Assembly: GCA_027257055.1 (NCBI GenBank)
Contig: JAPVLO010000153.1
Span: 4,092,001 to 4,156,000 of the forward strand
Direction: 5' to 3'
Source of the DNA: Cephalopachus bancanus
Lineage: Eukaryota; Chordata; Mammalia; Primates; Tarsiidae
Length of the DNA: 64,000 nucleotides
Shown here: positions 59,356-64,000 of the stretch, one piece after another
Layout: every line of letters begins with the position of its first letter
Position numbering within the stretch: position 1 is the first letter of the stretch
Position numbers and translations under genes: made by a program
Notes under the pieces: model-generated
Seen by the model: the letters and a program-made list of their open reading frames with translations, nothing else
Database searches by the model: none
Told to the model about the DNA's origin: nothing

Positions 59356-60117
59356 TATTGCACCATATCCCATTTTATGTTTTATTTATTTTTACTGGTT
59401 TTTAGATTAAGAAAGATAGTTTACTTAAAAAGTAGATTAGAGAGAGAGGGTGAATCCACCTCTCCAAAACTGGAGAGAGGGCCAGAACTTAAAGAAAGTA
59501 ATGGCCCCATTTTATGTTTTAAAAAGTATTTGTTACTATTCCTGTTATTTTTAAAAACTTATTAAGGGAAGTAAAACTAAAATGTTAATTTTTATTATGT
59601 TTTTATTAGTCATTAATTCTGAATGGTGAGGTTGAGTGATTTTAATTTTCTTCTTTATATTTTTCTGTATTCATTTCAGGATCACATAAGTTATATTTTT
59701 AAAGAATTACTCCTTTAATATATCTGGCTCACTCCACTCAAGTAATACTTTAGAATGAGTAGCTCCTCAATGGCTTTTCTAAGTCCTTGTTTGGAGCACT
59801 GGTCACAGCATGCTGTAAAAGTCTAAGAGACTAAGTATTAGCTCTGGAACCAAGACTCAGAACATACCAGCCACAGAATAGACATTCAATGACCACTTGC
59901 TTGATGACTGAGTCAACTACCAGTCTAAACTTTATTTCCAGAAACTCTAGAAAGCTACCATATGTTACTTGAGACAAAAGGAGAACACTTTATATCAACA
60001 TATGTTACCAGTGAGTGTTGAATGGCTCAGATGCTCAAGTGACATCATTCAGAAATAATCTAGTCAAAAGCAAACCAGAGTTTCCTTGAGAAATCATGGA
60101 AAATACCAAAGTCAAGT

Positions 60118-60240
60118 CATCATTTTTCAGATGAGGAAATTGAGGTTTAAAAACGGGAGGGAGTGACTTTGCCATAGCCATATAACCAGATCAGAACCCA
60201 GGGCTCCTGGCTCTCAGTCCAGCTCTCATTGTATAATGCT
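60118..60240 (-). repeat. MIR fragment
   Basis: ttcagatgaggaaattgagg, tttgccatagccatataacc and cagaacccagggctcctggc follow the reversed MIR order. Confidence 0.75.
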
Positions 60241-60490
60241 GGTGTGTGGCCAAGAAGGCCAGGCTTAGGAATCAGGCAGTCTTGTACTCAATCACAGATT
60301 CTCCTCTCACTCTCCCCATCTGCTTCCCTGATGGTCCCTAACACTACTTGAGGAAATAAACCATAGTCCCTTCATAAGATGGGATACCACGCAGCAATTA
60401 AATATCAAGTTGTTTCTAGAACATTTCATATTAAAGAAAAACACTCATGATATGCTGTATTAATTGCTTTGAGTAGCAAAGAAATCTTGA

Positions 60491-60516
60491 GTGTGTGTGT
60501 GTGTGTGTGTGTGTGT
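60491..60516. repeat. (GT)n microsatellite
   Basis: Thirteen GT units. Confidence 0.95.
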
Positions 60517-60851
60517 ATAATAATTTAACTTTATTTAAAAATGCACTATGTATTTACATGTCTATCTCTGCATGTACATAAAAATGGAAACATGTGTTCT
60601 GAAAGTTAAATGAAGAGAGTCTTATCTATGTCTTCTAGTTCAGGAGAAATTATGCCAGGTTATTTAAAATAGAATCTTAGATCTGAACTTGGCTGGGTGA
60701 TCAAGTGGTAAGCCTACTAGGTTGAGTGAAAGTTTAGTAAGAACTTGGTCTAATGTTGCAGAAATTGAAATAAGAAATCCAAACAGTACAGTTAAGAACA
60801 AAGACAGGATTATTCACCAAAGAAGGCAGAAGACTAGTTATCAGAAAAACA

Positions 60852-60977
60852 GGATTTCTTATTTGTGGTTAGTACATCTCCCAATCAATCTATCTTACTT
60901 GCTAAAGTTTGAGCATAGTACAACTGGGCTGAGTGGGCAGCCTGTACAAGCTCTGCTGCTCACCCTTTAGCTTCCTT
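60852..60977. repeat. Left arm of inverted duplication
   Basis: 60852-60946 is the reverse complement of 61204-61298 (four mismatches in the 93-base core). 60947-60977 is an exact reverse complement of 61027-61057. The two pieces are contiguous here but 146 bases apart in the right copy. Confidence 0.93.
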
Positions 60978-61026
60978 AATTTAGATCATATCTGATCTAA
61001 ATAAAGGATCATGTCTGATCTAAATA

Positions 61027-61298
61027 AAGGAAGCTAAAGGGTGAGCAGCAGAGCTTGCTCTGAGCACAGAGGGCCTTACACACAGAAGGCACACAGCAAA
61101 CAGTGCTGGATCAGGTTATGAGACTTCATTAGGGAAATGAGATGGACTGAAAGCTTGGAGTCAGATGCCTGTAGTGGTAGGTCTGACAGACTCATTCTCA
61201 TTTTACAGGCTGCCCACTCAGCCCAGTTGTACTATGTTCAAACTTTAGCACATAAGATAGATTGATTGGGAGATGTACTGACCACAAATAAGAAATCC
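61027..61298. repeat. Right arm of inverted duplication, with 146 extra bases
   Basis: 61027-61057 and 61204-61298 pair with the left arm. 61058-61203 has no partner. Between the arms, gatctaaataaagg occurs twice (a short tandem duplication). Confidence 0.93.
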
Positions 61299-61716
61299 TA
61301 ATTCCCACCTTTCAACCCCAGATTATGGAAGAAACCAACAATCAATCAAACTATGATTTTAAAAATCCAGAAGAAGAAGCATCTTTCCCTAAGCCTGGTA
61401 CCTGAAATAATTAAACCCAGACCTAAAAAATATCAGACAGAGAAGTGAGCTATTATTAGAATAATATCTCCTTTTTAAAAAATGTCTTTTCATGGAGATT
61501 TAAGACATGAGAAATTAAATGCGTATTCCTTAAAAACATCATTTTCATGAATCCATGGACAAGAATTGTGTGGGTAATTACTGAAAACATACACCTTCAC
61601 TTTACAAAGGGAGTAAAACAGAATAAACACAGGAAGAGGAAAATGTACAGCTTTGAAAAAATGGGTAAAAGCAATGAAAATTTATGAAACTCAAATCTAA
61701 GAATTTTCTTTCTGTC

Positions 61717-61992
61717 TTTTTTTTTTTTTTTTTTGAGTCAGGGTCTCACTCTGTCACCCAGGCTAGAGGGCAATGGCACAATCACAGCTCACTGCAGCCT
61801 TGACCTCCTGGGTTCAGGCACTCCTTCTATCTTGGCCTCCTGAGTAGCTAAAACTACAGGTGTGCATCACTTTGTAGAGATGGGGTCTTGCTATGTTGCC
61901 CAGGCTGTTCTTGAACTCCTGAGCTCAGGCAATCCTTCCACCTCAGCTTCCCAAAGTGCTGGGAGTACAGGCGTGAGCCACCACACTCAGCT
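61717..61992 (-). repeat. Old Alu, minus orientation, internal deletion
   Basis: gagtcagggtctcactctgt, tcctgagtagctaaaactac, then directly tgtagagatggggtcttgct to gagccaccacactcagct. Confidence 0.92.
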
Positions 61993-62652
61993 AGATCTAT
62001 TTTTAAACAAGTTCAAAGTAATAATCAAAGTATCCACAAACATTTTAAAAGTGTTAAATTCTTATTGACCTTATTTACAAAGTTGCATTATCTCAAAATA
62101 CACTCTTCTGGGGAGTAGCTAAGTGACAAATATGATTTCTTTATATATAAACAGCATTGTAGCACTTAGCATTTTGTCCTGCAGAGACTTGACAGAGTTT
62201 CTGTTGATTCATATATTTTCATTGGTTTCACTTATATTTTACAAAGTGAACATAGTTGAGGGACATAAAAACTTGATATAATCCGGGGTCAACATTAGTC
62301 TAGTTTATCTCATGTCTTTCCCAAACAAGGTTCAAAAGGAAATACTTCTGCATGGCCTGGTAAAATTTACTAATCACAAAGTTTTATGGGATTAGGTCTA
62401 CTCACAACTGCCCTAATGACCAGTGCATTGACCAAGAAGTCAGGGTCAAAGGGTGGTTTATTAAAATAAGCCATCAAGATGAGGAAGGTCAACCACTGCT
62501 TTGAGAGGCTGACAAATCTCCTCATTGGAGCTGTTTGTTAACTCCAAGTAATTTCCAAAGACAGAAGAACTATGTAAAGTTTCCCTAAAGCACTAATGAC
62601 TTCATTTGTACCCTGTGTGATTTTTGTCTTTACTATTCTTTCCACTTCTTAC

Positions 62653-62735
62653 CTTCACTCTGATAAATCCTCAAGAACATCAATATTGAGAGGAATGTCT
62701 GAAAAACTGCAAAGGGAGCCATAGGTTCAGGTTTT
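62653..62735 (-). CDS. OSMR: OSMR exon 2: signal peptide, start codon at 62722
   Basis: The acceptor tttttccag ends at 62736 and the donor is GTAAGAAG at 62652. The exon has 13 untranslated bases, then ATG GCT. It encodes MAPFAVFQTFLSILMFLRIY then QSE and one base of Ala. This is a hydrophobic signal peptide matching the start of human OSMR as recalled, and it is too short to be seen as a long open frame. The coding part is 62653-62722. A G at +4 supports initiation, while the -3 position is C. Confidence 0.95.
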
Positions 62736-64000
62736 CTGGAAAAAGATAAATTACAATAAGGAAAATTTTATTTATTTTTAACTCTTAGCAGGTTTCTTTG
62801 AAACAGTTGTGGTAGATGATGGCATTAAAGGCTCCCTTCTTCTCCCTTCCTGCACCCGTGTCTCTTGTCAAGACTTTGGAGTCCACCCAAAACAGGAAGA
62901 GTATATTTTCCTGCCCCATGTGGCTTTCTTCGGCCCATAAATGAGGGACAAGTGATGGTGTGCTAGGTAACAGCCCAAACCTCAAGAGACCTTGTATGTT
63001 TCTGCTTGCTTTGTTGTGCTTCCATTTTTGACATGATGAGAGCATTTCTGGGCCACCCGATTGGAACCAGGAGGAGCATGGGGACTGAATCACCTCATCT
63101 GCTTCAGTTGAGTCCAGTCTAGATAAGCCAGCAGTCAGGCAATCCTCAGCTGACCTTGATGAGCAGTTGACTTTGATGCAAAAACAATAAATGCGTATTT
63201 CTGTGTGCCACTGAGGCTTAGAGGCTATGGATGACTGACCAACCAATTCACTCAAACCAAGCAAAGGTTGATAAAAGAAAGGTCAAGCAGAGATAAAAGA
63301 GTCAAATATGAACAATAGACTTTAACGAGAAAGAGAAAAAAAATACCATAGCTGCAAAAAAAGCCAAATTTAAATTAATTATTTGGTTGTGGGACAGGAG
63401 GGGGAGGCAACATGTCCATTCCGCCCTATCTCCTTCATTAAAAATTGAACTTAGGAAAAGTTAGCATATTCTTCCAAGAGACAGTTTTTCATTGTTCTAA
63501 ATAATTTCCGGTTTTCCTTGCCTTAGAGAGGAATCGTAAATACAGGTCAAAGAGCATCACTGATTCATCAGGTACTCTGGCTGTGGGACAATCGAGGGGC
63601 ATGAAGAATGAGCCAGAATGACCTCAGAAGGGCTAATATGTTTTAAATTTAATAACAAATGCATTAGTCAAGGGAAGCATTGAATTTCACTTTTCTACTT
63701 CAAACTCTGACTCAGCAAAGGAGGGCAGCAATGAAACAATTAACTCAAAGCTAATTTTTGCCTCTCTAGCCATCTGGATTTCATCAAAACCTAGAAATTC
63801 AGTGAACCAGATTATCATCTGTCATTATCCACACCCTGAATTTATTTTTCTAAATAATATTTTACAGATAAGTGAGAATAACAGTGAAGACAGGAAGTGG
63901 GTAAACTACAGCATTAAATTATTCTAAGATGATCAGACCTGCCTACAGGTGAGTCCAATTACAAGCAGAAGCAAAAATCTGCAAAGGACAGCTTTTTTTC
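62736..64000. other. OSMR: OSMR intron 1 (5' part not in window)
   Basis: It holds an old LTR-like repeat (62800-63235) and then unremarkable sequence. No CpG-rich promoter is seen, so the first exon lies beyond the window. Confidence 0.7.
62800..63235 (+). repeat. Old interspersed repeat (LTR-like), same family as 20225-20680
   Basis: ccccatgtggctttcttcgg, then acaataaatgcgtatttctg and tgccactgaggcttagaggc. The AATAAATGC plus GCCACTGAG ending is shared with 20225-20680. A 159-codon open frame on the - strand, 62785-63264, is inside it and is not considered a gene. Confidence 0.5.

Noticed and set aside
60947..61204. Left arm of the inverted duplication read as a spliced, retrocopied version of the right arm
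   Set aside because: The missing 146 bases would begin at GTA on the - strand, but the GTA is kept in the left copy, so the junction is not a splice junction.
62785..63264. 159-codon open frame on the - strand
   Set aside because: It overlaps an old interspersed repeat, shows no recognisable domain and lies in OSMR intron 1 without supporting splice or start context.

Overview
This 64 kb window is mammalian, and specifically primate, nuclear DNA. The exons are small and widely spaced, with GT-AG introns. The repeats are Alu, MIR, L2, L1, hAT MITEs and LTR-like pieces. Alu elements occur only in primates. The youngest Alus here (for example 55385-55676 and 13796-14076) share a distinctive set of changes that matches neither the anthropoid AluS/AluY type nor the lemur or galago types as I remember them. 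I infer a non-anthropoid primate, most likely a tarsier-lineage genome, with moderate confidence.

Two protein-coding genes lie tail to tail. RICTOR, the mTORC2 scaffold, is on the + strand. Its last five coding segments lie at 1-181, 6637-6792, 7145-7268, 8835-8973 and 9104-9178, followed by a 3' UTR of about 4.4 kb that ends near a poly(A) signal at 13609-13614. OSMR, the oncostatin M receptor beta subunit (also a subunit of the IL-31 receptor), is on the - strand. Seventeen coding exons can be placed with consistent splice phases, from the start codon at 62722 to the stop codon at 17734. The 3' UTR probably ends near 16130. The non-coding first exon and promoter are not in the window. Convergent RICTOR and OSMR are neighbours on human 5p13.1, which supports both identifications.

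Layout: 1-9103, RICTOR exons and introns; 9104-13635, RICTOR last exon; 13636-16130, intergenic DNA with two Alus and a hAT MITE; 16130-18258, OSMR last exon (cytoplasmic tail and 3' UTR); 18613-19605, membrane-proximal and transmembrane exons; 25948-34010, fibronectin III exons; 38946-49926, cytokine-binding-module and Ig-like exons; 55931-56103, first ectodomain exon; 62653-62735, signal-peptide exon; 62736-64000, intron 1.

The spliced OSMR would encode about 959 residues, against 979 recalled for human. One coding exon (45451-45601) is one base short of what the flanking splice phases need and shifts into an early stop. Because every other exon is intact, a homopolymer assembly error is as likely as a real mutation. 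Other points of interest are in OSMR introns: a 95-bp plus 31-bp inverted duplication at 60852-61298, a 43-bp-arm hairpin at 54190-54284, two copies of an unnamed short retroposon-like element, and small template-switch duplications. I saw no bacterial-type system, CRISPR array or tRNA/rRNA gene.
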